A stretch of DNA of 64,000 bases from Parachitinimonas caeni (GCF_030129945.1 NZ_JARRAF010000025.1:1-64000), one strand, 5' to 3'; positions 16,989-26,198 are shown, numbered from the stretch's first letter. Numbers and translations are program-made. Notes: generated by a model from the letters alone, not told the origin.

Positions 16989-17126
16989 TCAGGCAAGCGT
17001 GGCATGGCCAAGCCGTTTGTTGTTGACGACCATCAGCGCACCGCCGGCCACCACCGTGCCCAGAAAAGCGGCTATCACCATGCCGCTGGTTTTGTGGGGT
17101 TTATAATCTATTTCATTGGTATTCAT
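16989..17126 (-). CDS. Small single-span membrane protein
   Basis: 45 residues from an ATG at 17126 (MNTNEIDYKPHKTSG); the longer frame starting at 17177 adds 17 unlikely residues. One hydrophobic, glycine-rich segment (residues about 16-34) is followed by NNKR. Only a weak ribosome-binding site is visible. It lies just upstream of the partner/module array and on the same strand, but no functional link can be shown. Confidence 0.45.
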   Translation of the reverse strand: MNTNEIDYKPHKTSGMVIAAFLGTVVAGGALMVVNNKRLGHATLA

Positions 17127-17483
17127 TTGTTTTATCAGTATTTTCTCTTTGTGTCTTCCGTAAATATTGTCTAACACTGCTCAAGCCTTTAGCACCCATT
17201 ACAACTGGGTTCTGACTTGTCTGATTTGAAAGGGTCGAAATTCTCTGTGAGTTTCATCGAACAATGCAAGCCCGCTGGTCTGGGGTCTTTTTCTCTGATT
17301 GGCTCGATATTATGGTGGACAATCGTTCTCTTCTCAATAGCGTCGATTTGTTCCCCGTTGCGCGCAAAGACCGCTATCAGTAGCCAGCCTTGCCATGTCA
17401 AGGTCAGAAGTTGTCACTCATAGAGCGTGGCCTGATAGCGGTCTTGATTCCAGCATCTTTCCTTTTTAGCCGGGGAAGATGGT
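17127..17483. promoter_or_regulatory. Intergenic region with a 14-bp inverted repeat upstream of the XRE regulator
   Basis: No convincing gene. AAGACCGCTATCAG at 17367-17380 is exactly complementary to CTGATAGCGGTCTT at 17432-17445, 38-51 bp before the regulator start. The pair could be an operator for the XRE protein or a recombination scar. Short ORFs on either strand here have no recognisable features. Confidence 0.5.
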
Positions 17484-17714
17484 TTGGGGAGCGATCCGCT
17501 GAGTTTGTTTGGGCGCCGCTTGGTGCAGTTGCGGCGGGAAAAGGGTTGGTCGCAAGAGAAGCTGGCGTTGGAGAGTGGAATCGCCCGCAGTTATCTGGGT
17601 GGGGTGGAGCGTGGTCAGCGCAATATTGCGCTATTGAATATCTGCGAGCTGGCCGACGCGCTGGCGGTGCCGGCAGGCTCTTTGCTGGAATTTGAACGGG
17701 TGGAAATTCCGTAA
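17484..17714 (+). CDS. XRE-family helix-turn-helix regulator
   Basis: 76 residues, almost entirely one HTH_3/XRE DNA-binding domain: FGRRLVQLRREKGWSQEKLA, then SGIARSYLGGVERGQRNIAL, then ICELADALAVPAGSLL. The length fits stand-alone Cro/C.Ahd-type regulators. The start is a TTG at 17484, with GGGGAAG about 5 nt upstream; an in-frame stop at 17445 and no ATG in between leave no better start. A Rho-independent terminator follows. The inverted repeat upstream may be its own operator. Controller proteins of restriction systems look like this, but no restriction genes are nearby. Confidence 0.82.
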   Translation: MGSDPLSLFGRRLVQLRREKGWSQEKLALESGIARSYLGGVERGQRNIALLNICELADALAVPAGSLLEFERVEIP

Positions 17715-17815
17715 TCGCGCGAGCAATGGAGTGGCGCTTATATTGGTGCTGAATTTTATGTTGCCGCTATTTGGATTTGGCGCTGGTTTTTAATACATCC
17801 TTTCCGCCAGATACA

Positions 17816-17845
17816 GAAAAAGCCGCTTATTTTTGCGGCTTTTTC
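17816..17845. terminator. Rho-independent terminator after the XRE gene
   Basis: GAAAAAGCCGC, an 8-nt AT-rich loop, then GCGGCTTTTTC. The A- and T-runs on both sides would let it work in both directions. Confidence 0.85.
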
Positions 17846-18018
17846 TTGTCTAGATTTTTCAGCTATTAAATCAATCATCCCACTTCATTGGAATGGATTC
17901 GACACTTGGGCGCCATGCTCTTAGGCGTCAGGTAGCGCCGCCGGCATCTGTGTCACCCCGAATATCGCCGATCGCCCCATTCTGGACAAAGTGGCTGATG
18001 CGCCGACAGACATACAGG
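17846..18018. other. Short intergenic region
   Basis: No gene is supported. One plus-strand frame reads briefly like protein (NIADRPILDKVADAPTD), possibly a gene fragment, but it has no start or recognisable family. Confidence 0.3.
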
Positions 18019-18378
18019 CTAGGTGGTCGTCGATTTCTCGAAGATCTTCCACATACCAGGCGCCATACTTGAAAACTCTTCTAACCACTCCTCGGCGTCA
18101 GCGCGTGTCGTGAAGTACATATCCGCACCACTGCCATACAAACCGACCCCTTCTGGTTTGACTGGCGCGATGACAAATCCAAGCTCAGCCACCACCAACA
18201 ACTTGGCACCTTGATCCAACTCAATCGGCACCGCCTGCTCGAAAGCCTTGACCTCAAACTGCTTGTCCGGCGGCCGTTGCCGGTCGCGCGTGCTGACAAT
18301 GTCGCGGATCATCGCGAGCGCATCGGTTTCACTGGCATATATGTCGTGCAGCCGGCCGGCAACGAAGTCCTCGGGCAT
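18019..18378 (-). CDS. Conserved-looking hypothetical protein
   Basis: 119 residues from an ATG at 18378 with AGGAG 7 nt upstream; the longer frame to 18486 lacks a good site. Acidic and soluble with no signal peptide. I do not recognise the family. The segment MYFTTRADAEEWLEEF looks like an ordinary alpha/beta fold. It is divergent from the GNAT gene, with about 140 bp between them. Confidence 0.55.
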   Translation of the reverse strand: MPEDFVAGRLHDIYASETDALAMIRDIVSTRDRQRPPDKQFEVKAFEQAVPIELDQGAKLLVVAELGFVIAPVKPEGVGLYGSGADMYFTTRADAEEWLEEFSSMAPGMWKIFEKSTTT

Positions 18379-18520
18379 TTTGAATCTCCTAATGTTCAGG
18401 GTCGGCCATGATGGCCATGCTGTGGCAGGACTCTTTATCATTTTTAGACTCTGGTGACGCAACCAACCGAGGGTATCCTTACTCATCTATTGGATGTCAG
18501 ACATAGAAAGGCCCCTTGTT

Positions 18521-19054
18521 ATGCCAAGAGAGAATATTGAAGTACGACCCGCTGCCATCACCGAACAGCGACCTCTATTCAGGATGCTGGAGCTTTACCA
18601 ATATGATCTGTCCGATATCTGGAACCAAGAACTCGACAACAACGGGGAATATGGTTATGCCTTGGAGCGTTACTGGGCAGCCGCCGATTGCTACCCCTTT
18701 ATTGCCCTGGTTAACGGGCATTACGCAGGCTTTGCGCTGGTAGATGGGGCAACAAAGATTGCAAGCTCCGGCTATTGGATGGATCAATTCTTTGTTTTGA
18801 AGAAATACCGCCGGGCAAGTCTTGGCCGGGCCATCGCGTTGAAGGTCTTCTCTGCTTTGCCAGGTTACTGGGAAGTCGGCCAGATGACTCAAAACGTGTT
18901 AGCCCAACGCTTCTGGCGGTCTGTGATTGCTGAGCACTGCGGAAACTATCAGGAACACACGCTGACTAGTGGCTGGTGGCAAGGCGTTGTGCAGTGTTTC
19001 AACAGTGAACTGCACCAATCCATGCCAAGTCCTTCAGTCGATCAATGTAAGTAG
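18521..19054 (+). CDS. GNAT-family N-acetyltransferase
   Basis: 177 residues from the ATG at 18521 (AAAGG upstream); an in-frame ATG at 18494 would add 9 residues but has no site. The GNAT layout is visible: IEVRPAAITEQRPLFRMLELY at the start, a central beta strand GFALVD, then WMDQFFVLKKYRRASLGRAIALKVF, which is the acetyl-CoA pyrophosphate loop region (R-x-x-x-x-G-R-A), and a late QNVLAQRFWRSVI helix. The substrate is unknown. A terminator separates it from the convergent acyltransferase. Confidence 0.8.
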   Translation: MPRENIEVRPAAITEQRPLFRMLELYQYDLSDIWNQELDNNGEYGYALERYWAAADCYPFIALVNGHYAGFALVDGATKIASSGYWMDQFFVLKKYRRASLGRAIALKVFSALPGYWEVGQMTQNVLAQRFWRSVIAEHCGNYQEHTLTSGWWQGVVQCFNSELHQSMPSPSVDQCK

Positions 19055-19483
19055 GTTTGAGTAACGCAGAATGTGCGTATTTATACGCAGAGGAGTAAGT
19101 CACGCCACCCCGGCAAGCCACTCCGCCTTCCAGATTGCATTGCTTATTCCTCGCTCGCTTATATACGTCTTTAGGTCTACAAAAATAGCAAATCCCTAAT
19201 CCAAATAACTATAATTTTAAGCCAAAATATTCAAATACTGACAAACAACCAGACTACGTCAACATAGCCTAGCGGCATCCGACCCCTCTGCTTATTAATA
19301 AAACAGAGGGGTCGTTGCTTTTACACTCCAAACTCGGCATGAGTATTGATCAGGACACCTAGCATTATCAGCCGGTCACCCCTCGGCAATAGAAATGCTT
19401 TTTGAGCTGGCATTTCTTGCAAATCAGGCGAGCAAGAAATGTGACGTATTGGAAAAATACGTTTTAGCTAATCTGCGCTTTCA
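19055..19483. other. Convergent intergenic region
   Basis: 429 bases, AT-rich, between two convergent genes. It holds the bidirectional terminator at 19280-19314; no gene or repeat was seen in the rest. Confidence 0.6.
19280..19314. terminator. Bidirectional terminator
   Basis: CGACCCCTCTG at 19280-19290 pairs with CAGAGGGGTCG at 19304-19314; TTGCTTTT follows on the plus strand. It separates the GNAT gene and the acyltransferase gene. Confidence 0.8.
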
Positions 19484-20680
19484 TTATCCATTGCCCATCA
19501 GAGATACGACAAAGCGCCCGGATTTTCGATCGACGAAATATTCGCGCAGGCTACGGTTGATTGGCTCGGAGAAGTAGCGGGATACCAGTATTGCTATCCA
19601 GGCTGAAAGTGCGACAAAGGCAATGAATAGTGGAAGCTTGAAATAGTAGCCCACTTGTTCTGCGGTCACCACATTACGCAGCGCAGCCAGAATGATGATA
19701 TGAAAGAGATAGATTTCGTAGCTGTATTTACCCAGGCTTCTCACCCATGCGGTGAGTCGGCCTGTCATCCAGCCATGATTACCCTGGCTGGAAAAGGCAA
19801 ATAACAAGCCGGCGGTAGATAGCGCTATTAGCGTGAATCCAAATACTTCATTCCCGCCAATGCCTTGCAGATATACGGCTATCAATGCAAGCCCTGAAAT
19901 CAGGGTAAGTGCCTGATTGGCGGGGCCATTTACCTTCAGGCGACTGGCGAGTATGGCGGTGAGGCAGCCTATGGCAATGGCGTCGAAACAAGCGAGGTAG
20001 CCATACATATAATAGATTTCGTTTTCTGTATGCTGGCTTCGGTAGATGGGCCCGATAATCATGGCAGTCATGCAGAGGGCAATGATCAGGCTGGTTTTAC
20101 GCAAAAGCAGGCAGGCCAGAGGAAATGCAAGATAAAACATTTCTTCTACAGATAGGGACCAGTAAACATTCAGGCAGTAGTTAAAATAGCCGACTGACGC
20201 CATCAGGGCATTGTGCCAGAAGCTCAGCACCGACCCGGCCGCCACGATGAAATAGCTGGCAGGGAAGTTTTTACCATCGTCGGTATTATTGAAATAAGGC
20301 AGATCAAAGCAACCTGCCGCAACAATGATACTCACGGCCAAAAGCAGGCTTGGCAGTATTCGCGCCATTCGATAAATATAAAAACTGCGCAGGTTGATGT
20401 TTTTCAGCTCTCCCCAGCGATTGATGGAGTGGACGGTAATCAAAAACCCGGAAATGACAAAGAATATGGTTACGCCGTAATTGCCGTTGAATACCAAGGT
20501 TTTTAACCAAGGGGTGGGGATCAGGTCTCCAAGCGGGCTTTTTCTGAAACCATATGCGAGTGCATAGTGCAGAATCAGAACCAGCAATATGGCTACCCCG
20601 CGCAGGAAGTCGATTTTGGCATTACGGCCAATTGGATTCGTATTCAAATGGCTATCCTTTGGTTGTTTTATGTCTGACAA
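19484..20680 (-). CDS. Acyltransferase family 3 membrane protein (OafA/YrhL type)
   Basis: 398 residues with about ten membrane segments. The family hallmark KIDFLRGVAILLVLILHY lies at about residues 23-40, with FFVISGFLI near 78 and WSLSVEEMFYLAFP near 175. These integral membrane enzymes transfer acetyl or other acyl groups to surface polysaccharides or lipids. No polysaccharide cluster is nearby, so the acceptor is unknown. ATG at 20680. Confidence 0.9.
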   Translation of the reverse strand: MSDIKQPKDSHLNTNPIGRNAKIDFLRGVAILLVLILHYALAYGFRKSPLGDLIPTPWLKTLVFNGNYGVTIFFVISGFLITVHSINRWGELKNINLRSFYIYRMARILPSLLLAVSIIVAAGCFDLPYFNNTDDGKNFPASYFIVAAGSVLSFWHNALMASVGYFNYCLNVYWSLSVEEMFYLAFPLACLLLRKTSLIIALCMTAMIIGPIYRSQHTENEIYYMYGYLACFDAIAIGCLTAILASRLKVNGPANQALTLISGLALIAVYLQGIGGNEVFGFTLIALSTAGLLFAFSSQGNHGWMTGRLTAWVRSLGKYSYEIYLFHIIILAALRNVVTAEQVGYYFKLPLFIAFVALSAWIAILVSRYFSEPINRSLREYFVDRKSGRFVVSLMGNG

Positions 20681-20876
20681 TTACCCGAATCTCCGCTATT
20701 TTCAGGCGTATGGGATTTTGCATTATCCCGGAAATATCGGGCAAACCGGAATATTTCAATGCCAGGCCTGTGGCGGTGAGTTTTGAATCGTTGCCCGCCA
20801 CCTATCGTGGCAGGTAGATGTCTGGGCCGACGTAAAGCGGTGGTATGCTATGGCTTCCTACGTTCTAAACAGAAAT

Positions 20877-21209
20877 ATGAGCAAGCATTACAAAATCGAG
20901 AAGAAAGACATCAAGCCACTGGCCACTGGCCACGGTCTGTGTGTGGCCACCGATCTGATTACCGTGGAGGGCCAACCCATTGGTTATATGGTTCGTGAAG
21001 AACCCGAAGACGATCAGGATAGTGGATGGCGTTTTTTTACGGGGAATGAAGACGACCGTTATATCGACAACCCGAAGAACTTCAGCCTGCTTGATGTGAA
21101 TGTGCTGGCGAATTACGACCCTTCGATCATTCCGTTGCTGGATTCGCCCATTGGCGCCGCCTTCGACAAGGGGGATAACGGCGTGTACTACGATGCCAAC
21201 GAGGATTGA
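20877..21209 (+). CDS. DUF2185 / Imm33-like protein
   Basis: 110 residues from the ATG at 20877; the frame also allows 20850. The sequence has the DUF2185 pattern I know: a VATDLITVEGQPIGYMVREEP strand pair, SGWRFFTGNEDDRYIDNP, and a C-terminal ANYDPSIIPLLDSPIGAAF. This family occurs as immunity proteins (Imm33 class) in polymorphic toxin loci and as stand-alone genes. No toxin is adjacent, so it may be an orphan immunity gene. A strong terminator follows. Confidence 0.75.
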   Translation: MSKHYKIEKKDIKPLATGHGLCVATDLITVEGQPIGYMVREEPEDDQDSGWRFFTGNEDDRYIDNPKNFSLLDVNVLANYDPSIIPLLDSPIGAAFDKGDNGVYYDANED

Positions 21210-21248
21210 TACCCTCTCGGCCCGCATCTGAAAACCAAGCTCACCAAG

Positions 21249-21270
21249 AAGCCGCCCCGCTGGGCGGCTT
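21249..21270 (+). terminator. Terminator after the DUF2185 gene
   Basis: AAGCCGCCC, loop CGCT, GGGCGGCTT, then TTCTATTT. Confidence 0.85.
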
Positions 21271-21459
21271 TTCTATTTCTGACGATGCCCTCCGGTTTCC
21301 GACCTTGCGTCGGAGCACTGCCTTGGTGCGCCAACGACGCCTTGCTTTCGCTCCCCCCCTAACCAATGATTAAGAAGCCGCTTGTGCTACAAGCACTTGC
21401 CTGATCTTGCAGTGCAATATTTTGGCAAAGTACCCCTGTTCAACGGTGGTCAGCAAGCA

Positions 21460-21731
21460 CTAGGCTCTGTTGACATTTTATTTCCGGATCGCGTTTCGTC
21501 GGATTTGGGCCTGATGCTAGGCAAAAAGCGCGCCGCTTAGTGAGCTAAGCAAGCGATTTTTAACGCGGCAGCAGGCCCAAATCCGGCGAAACCCTCCGGG
21601 CCGGGTCGAATTTTGGGGCATGGCGTCGTTAAGGTTCGTTTATTTAGCTCGCTAAACCGCACTCACCCTGTCTCGCCCTGCCCCAAAATTCGGCCCGGCG
21701 CGACCGGAAACAAAACGTCAACAGAGCCTAG
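21460..21731. mobile_element. Miniature inverted-repeat element (MITE-like), copy 1
   Basis: A 272-bp element without a gene. The left end, CTAGGCTCTGTTGAC onward, is mirrored at the right end (GTCAACAGAGCCTAG), with the complementarity extending imperfectly to about 35 bp. It also contains internal inverted segments. A second copy lies at 39691-39854 with the internal part in the opposite orientation, and end fragments lie at 30646-30660 and 38118-38144. It ends about 115 bp before the REC-PAS gene. A related full transposon is not in the window. Confidence 0.8.
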
Positions 21732-21845
21732 GCTGAGTATCAGAACTTGTTGCTTTGGGCGGCATGACAGGTGTCGTTCCCGTCTGCTGGCGAGCGCGCT
21801 TTTTGCAAACGATTTTTCGGGCCTGACCACCGAAGAGACTTCCTC

Positions 21846-23105
21846 ATGTTTGAAAAAACAACGGGCCGTCGCCGGCCGGTGATTCTTGTGATTGACGATT
21901 CCCCCTCGACCACCCAGCTCCTGAGCTTAGCCGTGGCAGATATCGGGGAAGTCTGGACGGCAGGAAACGGCATGCAAGGGCTTGAGCTGGCTCGGGATAA
22001 ACGTCCTGACCTGGTCTTGCTCGATATCGAGATGGCGGGCATGGATGGCTATGCAGTCTGCGAAGCCATGAAGGCCGACCCGATCACCGCTGACTGCGCC
22101 ATTATTTTTGTCACCGGCCACGATGCCACGGTGCACGAGGTGCAATCGCTGGTCAGTGGTGGCCTCGACTTTCTGACTAAGCCCCTGAATGTGCCTGTGG
22201 TTCGCGCCAGGGTCCAGATTCAGCTCAAGCTCAAATACCAAGCCGATGCGCTGGCACGCGCCCAGCGAGACCTCGCCAGCGTGGTTCGTAATCTGCCGGC
22301 CTTTGTTTCCTATTGGGGAATGGATCTGCGCAACCGCTTCTGCAACGATCCGGACGGCCACTGGTTTGGTCTGACCGCCCGAGCCATGCGCGAGCAGCAT
22401 CTTGAGAGCGTACTGGGTGCCGCAGCGTTCGCTACCGTGCAGACGCCTGTTGAGGAGGTGCTGAAAGGCAAGCAGTCTTCGTTTGAGCTGGTGCTTGAGC
22501 CGCCAGGCCAGCCTTTGCGTTATGTGCAGGCTTCATTGATTACGGGTCGTACCGAAGGAACGATAGACGGCTTTTTGATGCTGTTGACAGACATTACCGA
22601 CCACAAAGTCGCCAAGCAGGCCCTGCATAACGAAAAGGAACGTTTTCGTACCATTTTGAGTTCCATTGGCGACGCCGTGGTGGTGACCGACAACCAGGGC
22701 AGCATCATGTTCGTGAATCCAATCGCTGAGGAAATGACCGGCTGGCAGAGCTGCGAGGCCATGCAAAGGCCCATCGAAGACGTCATGCCTCTGCACGATG
22801 CGAACTCTGGCGAGCCGGTGCGCAACCCGGCGCGTATTGCGCTGCAGGAAAACCGCATCATCGGTGTCACCACCAATTACATGCTGCAATGCCGCAATCA
22901 GCGAGAGTGGCCGGTCGAGACTTCGGCTTCTCCGATTCATGACCATGAAGGCAACCCGGCCGGTGCGGTAATGGTTTTCCACGACGTCAGCGCCGCCAGG
23001 GCCTTGGCGATCAAGATGACCCACCTTGCCCAGCACGATGTGCTGACCGGCTTGCCCAACCGCATTCTGCTTGAGGACCGAACTGTGCAGGCTATGGCCA
23101 TGTAA
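21846..23105 (+). CDS. REC-PAS-PAS portion of a c-di-GMP signalling protein, ended by an in-frame stop
   Basis: 419 residues from the ATG at 21846. Residues about 12-125 are a response-regulator receiver (acidic pair D17-D18, phospho-acceptor D60 in LVLLDIEM, K112 in TKPL). Two PAS-like domains follow (about 140-250 and 265-385, the latter with IGDAVVVTDNQGSIMFVNPIAEEMTGW), then the start of the PAS-GGDEF linker (HLAQHDVLTGLPNRILLEDR). A TAA at 23103-23105 ends the frame just before the first GGDEF strand. The frame continues unchanged beyond it into 23130-24368, so this is one gene broken by a point nonsense mutation, or a sequencing error. Confidence 0.85.
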   Translation: MFEKTTGRRRPVILVIDDSPSTTQLLSLAVADIGEVWTAGNGMQGLELARDKRPDLVLLDIEMAGMDGYAVCEAMKADPITADCAIIFVTGHDATVHEVQSLVSGGLDFLTKPLNVPVVRARVQIQLKLKYQADALARAQRDLASVVRNLPAFVSYWGMDLRNRFCNDPDGHWFGLTARAMREQHLESVLGAAAFATVQTPVEEVLKGKQSSFELVLEPPGQPLRYVQASLITGRTEGTIDGFLMLLTDITDHKVAKQALHNEKERFRTILSSIGDAVVVTDNQGSIMFVNPIAEEMTGWQSCEAMQRPIEDVMPLHDANSGEPVRNPARIALQENRIIGVTTNYMLQCRNQREWPVETSASPIHDHEGNPAGAVMVFHDVSAARALAIKMTHLAQHDVLTGLPNRILLEDRTVQAMAM

Positions 23106-23129
23106 CGCCGGGAGGGCAAGCGGGTCGCC

Positions 23130-24368
23130 ATGCTGTTCATCGACCTGGATCACTTCAAGTTCATCAACGACTCACTGGGCCATGCCACCGGCGATGAGGT
23201 GCTTCGCCAGGTGGCGCAACGTCTGCGCAGTCGCCTGCGAGACAGCGATACCATGAGCCGGCGCGGGGGCGATGAATTCGTCGTCCTGTTGCCGGGTCTG
23301 GACAGCGTTGAACAAGCCGGCACCATCGCCGAAATGCTGATTGGGGAAACGGCCAGTCCTTATGTGGTTGGTAATAACAAGTTCGGCCTGACTTTCAGTA
23401 TTGGTATCAGTTTGTTTCCTGATGACAGTGACGATCAGGAAACCTTGCTGCGCCATGCCGATGCGGCCATGAATCTGGCCAAGCAGACCGGCCGTAACCG
23501 ATACCAATTCTTCTCGCGCGATATTGAAGACAAGATGCGCAAACGTTATGCGCTGGCCCATCAGTTGCGGCACGCCATAGAAAAGCAGCATTTCGAGGTG
23601 TTCTATCAAGCTAAAGTCGATATTGCCCGCCACACCATCGTCGGCCTGGAGGCGCTCGTCCGTTGGCGGCATGAGTCGGGACGGCTGATCTCACCCGGTG
23701 AGTTCATTCCGCTCGCCGAGGAAAGCAATCTGATCGAACCGATAGGCCAGTTCGTGCTGGTTCAGGCTTGTCGTCAGGTCTATGCCTGGCACCAGCAGGG
23801 CCAGAGTGTGCCCGTGTCGGTAAATGTCTCTGCCGTGCAGTTTCTGAATCCGGTTTTCCCCCAGACCGTCCACGACGCATTGCTGCAAAGCGGCCTGCCT
23901 TCCCGTCTGCTTGAACTGGAAATCACCGAAGGTGTGCTGATGCACGACGTCGCGGCGGCACGTGTCACCCTGGAGAAACTGAAGCAGCTCGGGGTGCGGT
24001 TGGCGATTGATGATTTTGGTACGGGCTATTCAAGCCTGGCGTATCTCAAGCGTTTTCCGGTGGATGTGCTGAAAATCGACCAGTCATTCGTACGCGACAT
24101 GCTGACCGACACCGGCGACTCGAAAATCATCAGCGCCATCATCAATCTGGGGCGAGGGTTAGGGATGGAGCTGGTAGCAGAAGGCGTCGAGCAGCAGGCG
24201 CAGGCCGATGCCCTGCATCGGCTCGGCTGCACCATCATGCAGGGCTTCCTGTACTCGCGTCCGGCACCGGCGGCAGAAGTCGGCAAAGTGCTGTCCCGGC
24301 TCACGCTCCCCACCCCAGGGTCCGTGCCCATCGTCAAGCCGGATGTCCGCCACCACGCTAACCCCTGA
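23130..24368 (+). CDS. GGDEF-EAL portion of the same broken gene
   Basis: 412 residues if translation restarts at the ATG at 23130. It begins inside the GGDEF domain (LFIDLDHFKFINDSLGH); the signature RRGGDEF is intact. The EAL domain is also intact by motif: GLEALVRW, ELEITEGVL, IDDFGTGYSSLAYLK, KIDQSFVRDM, AEGVEQ. The protein could thus make or degrade cyclic di-GMP, or only one of the two. It lies in the same reading frame as 21846-23105, separated by a single TAA, with no ribosome-binding site before 23130. Without read-through it would lack its receiver and PAS control. Confidence 0.85.
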   Translation: MLFIDLDHFKFINDSLGHATGDEVLRQVAQRLRSRLRDSDTMSRRGGDEFVVLLPGLDSVEQAGTIAEMLIGETASPYVVGNNKFGLTFSIGISLFPDDSDDQETLLRHADAAMNLAKQTGRNRYQFFSRDIEDKMRKRYALAHQLRHAIEKQHFEVFYQAKVDIARHTIVGLEALVRWRHESGRLISPGEFIPLAEESNLIEPIGQFVLVQACRQVYAWHQQGQSVPVSVNVSAVQFLNPVFPQTVHDALLQSGLPSRLLELEITEGVLMHDVAAARVTLEKLKQLGVRLAIDDFGTGYSSLAYLKRFPVDVLKIDQSFVRDMLTDTGDSKIISAIINLGRGLGMELVAEGVEQQAQADALHRLGCTIMQGFLYSRPAPAAEVGKVLSRLTLPTPGSVPIVKPDVRHHANP

Positions 24369-24638
24369 GGTCTTGGCGACGCCTGGACGCTGTGCAGTGG
24401 CGCCGCCATCCCACTGCCGCACTCGGATGCGGCACAAATATTCATATTCCACAATTGGCCGTATTGCATTTGACCAGACCCGGCCTCTCGCTGTATTAAT
24501 CGCATTTACCTGAAAACACCTGCATTAAAATAATCTGCACGATTCAATTTAAATGATCAGGGTTTATCAACACATTCTTATATTGCTTACAACAGTGAAT
24601 TGCCACGAATTACTGGCAATCCGAAAAGGATATATCTC

Positions 24639-25040
24639 ATGAAGCCTATTTTTCACCTGATGATTGTCGGCACGCTGTCGGCTGCCCTATCCAGCCCGGC
24701 GCTGGCAAACCCCAAGCATGATCTGGCCCGAGAGCTGATCGACTGCGGCAATACTTACAATGCCTTGTCTCTGGTTGTTACCGCGAGCAAGCAGGCCGCT
24801 TTACGTGAGGTGGGTAGTAATCTGCTTTTGGAAGCAATGAAATACCTCGATGGGGATAATGCATTTTATGATCGCGAACTCGGCAAATCCGCCGAGAAAG
24901 TTTCTGGGGATGTTGTAGGTGCCAATGCAGAAAAGCGTGCAGGAATGGCAAAAGCCTGCAGCCGCTTTCTGGGTGAAGGCAGTATCGAGAAAATCCTGCA
25001 GGAAAAGCTATCGGCAGAGAAAAATTCCACCAAGCCGTAA
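24639..25040 (+). CDS. Secreted hypothetical protein
   Basis: 133 residues from the ATG at 24639 (AAAGGATAT upstream). A signal peptide runs to about residue 23, with likely cleavage after SPALA. The mature part is helical with two cysteines (one in ELIDCGNTY, one in KACSRFLG). No family recognised. It stands alone between the broken signalling gene and the RNase Z gene. Confidence 0.6.
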   Translation: MKPIFHLMIVGTLSAALSSPALANPKHDLARELIDCGNTYNALSLVVTASKQAALREVGSNLLLEAMKYLDGDNAFYDRELGKSAEKVSGDVVGANAEKRAGMAKACSRFLGEGSIEKILQEKLSAEKNSTKP

Positions 25041-25176
25041 CATTCATTTGTCATTGAATATTCAATGAATTTTCCATTCCAATCATGATGACGCCAGCCA
25101 CCGCGCAACAAGCCGTGAACTTTCGTCCGCACAGGTAGACCAATCGACCAGTTCAATAATAAATAAACATAAAGCT

Positions 25177-26142
25177 ATGGAAATTACCTTTCTCGGTACC
25201 TCATCCGGTACCCCAACCCGCACCCGCAATGTGTCAGCCGCAGCCTTGCGGCTCGTGGGCAGCCGTGATTGGCAACTGATCGACTGCGGGGAAGCCACTC
25301 AGCACCGACTACTGGCCACCCCCTACTCACTTCGCACGCTATCGGCGATTTTCATTACGCACGTGCATGGTGACCATTGTTATGGCCTGCCTGGGCTACT
25401 GGCCAGCGCCCAGATGGCCGGTCGCTCAGAACCGCTGACCATTGTCGGCCCAGCCGGTATCCGTCAGTTCGTTGAGGCTGTGGCTCAACACACCGAGCTG
25501 TACCTTGGCTATGAGATTCAATGGCTATTGCCTGAAGAGGCCCATCTGGCGCAGACCGGCTCTGGCTTGAAAGTCCAGTCCGTTCCACTATCACACCGGG
25601 TGGAATCCTTTGCCTATCGTTTCACCGAGCCGGAGCAGGCACCCCAGCTGCTACACGAAAAGCTGATGGCAGAAGGGGTTCCTCCTGGCCCCTTGTGGGC
25701 TCAGATCAAGGCCGGGAAAGACGTCACCCTGCCAGATGGCCGTGTACTGCAAGCGTCCGACTTCCAGGCCGCCGCACGGCGTCCGCGCTCAGTCATTATT
25801 TCGGGCGATAACGATGATCCAAGCAGGCTGACCACCGCCTGTGACGGGACCGATGTACTGGTGCATGAAGCAACCTACACCCAGGCAGTACTGGAAAAAG
25901 TTGGCGCCGGCCCACAGCACTGCTCGGCGGAGCGCATTGCCCGCTTTGCCAGCCAGGTGGGCTTGCCCAATCTGGTTCTGACTCACTTCAGCCCGCGCTA
26001 TCAGGACTCGGCCGATGCCACAACGTCGATCGAGGAGATCCGGCAGGAAGCCGCCGCGCACTATCACGGACGTCTCTCCCTGGCCTGCGACTATGCCAGC
26101 TACCGACTGGACCGTGATGGCGTGTTGAGTGTGCAGGCATGA
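25177..26142 (+). CDS. rnz: Ribonuclease Z
   Basis: 321 residues, a metallo-beta-lactamase-fold tRNA 3' processing endonuclease by similarity. The N-terminus MEITFLGTSSGTPTRTRN is characteristic, the zinc motif HVHGDH lies at residues 62-67 and is followed by CYGLPGLL. Later metal ligands are visible in SHRVESFAYR, ISGDND and LTHFSPRY. The length (about 305-330) is normal for bacterial RNase Z. ATG at 25177; only a weak ribosome-binding site is seen. Confidence 0.92.
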   Translation: MEITFLGTSSGTPTRTRNVSAAALRLVGSRDWQLIDCGEATQHRLLATPYSLRTLSAIFITHVHGDHCYGLPGLLASAQMAGRSEPLTIVGPAGIRQFVEAVAQHTELYLGYEIQWLLPEEAHLAQTGSGLKVQSVPLSHRVESFAYRFTEPEQAPQLLHEKLMAEGVPPGPLWAQIKAGKDVTLPDGRVLQASDFQAAARRPRSVIISGDNDDPSRLTTACDGTDVLVHEATYTQAVLEKVGAGPQHCSAERIARFASQVGLPNLVLTHFSPRYQDSADATTSIEEIRQEAAAHYHGRLSLACDYASYRLDRDGVLSVQA

Positions 26143-26198
26143 AACGTGCTGCTTCGAGACGCGGCGGACCGGTCTGACCGCTAACACAGGGTTCAGCA

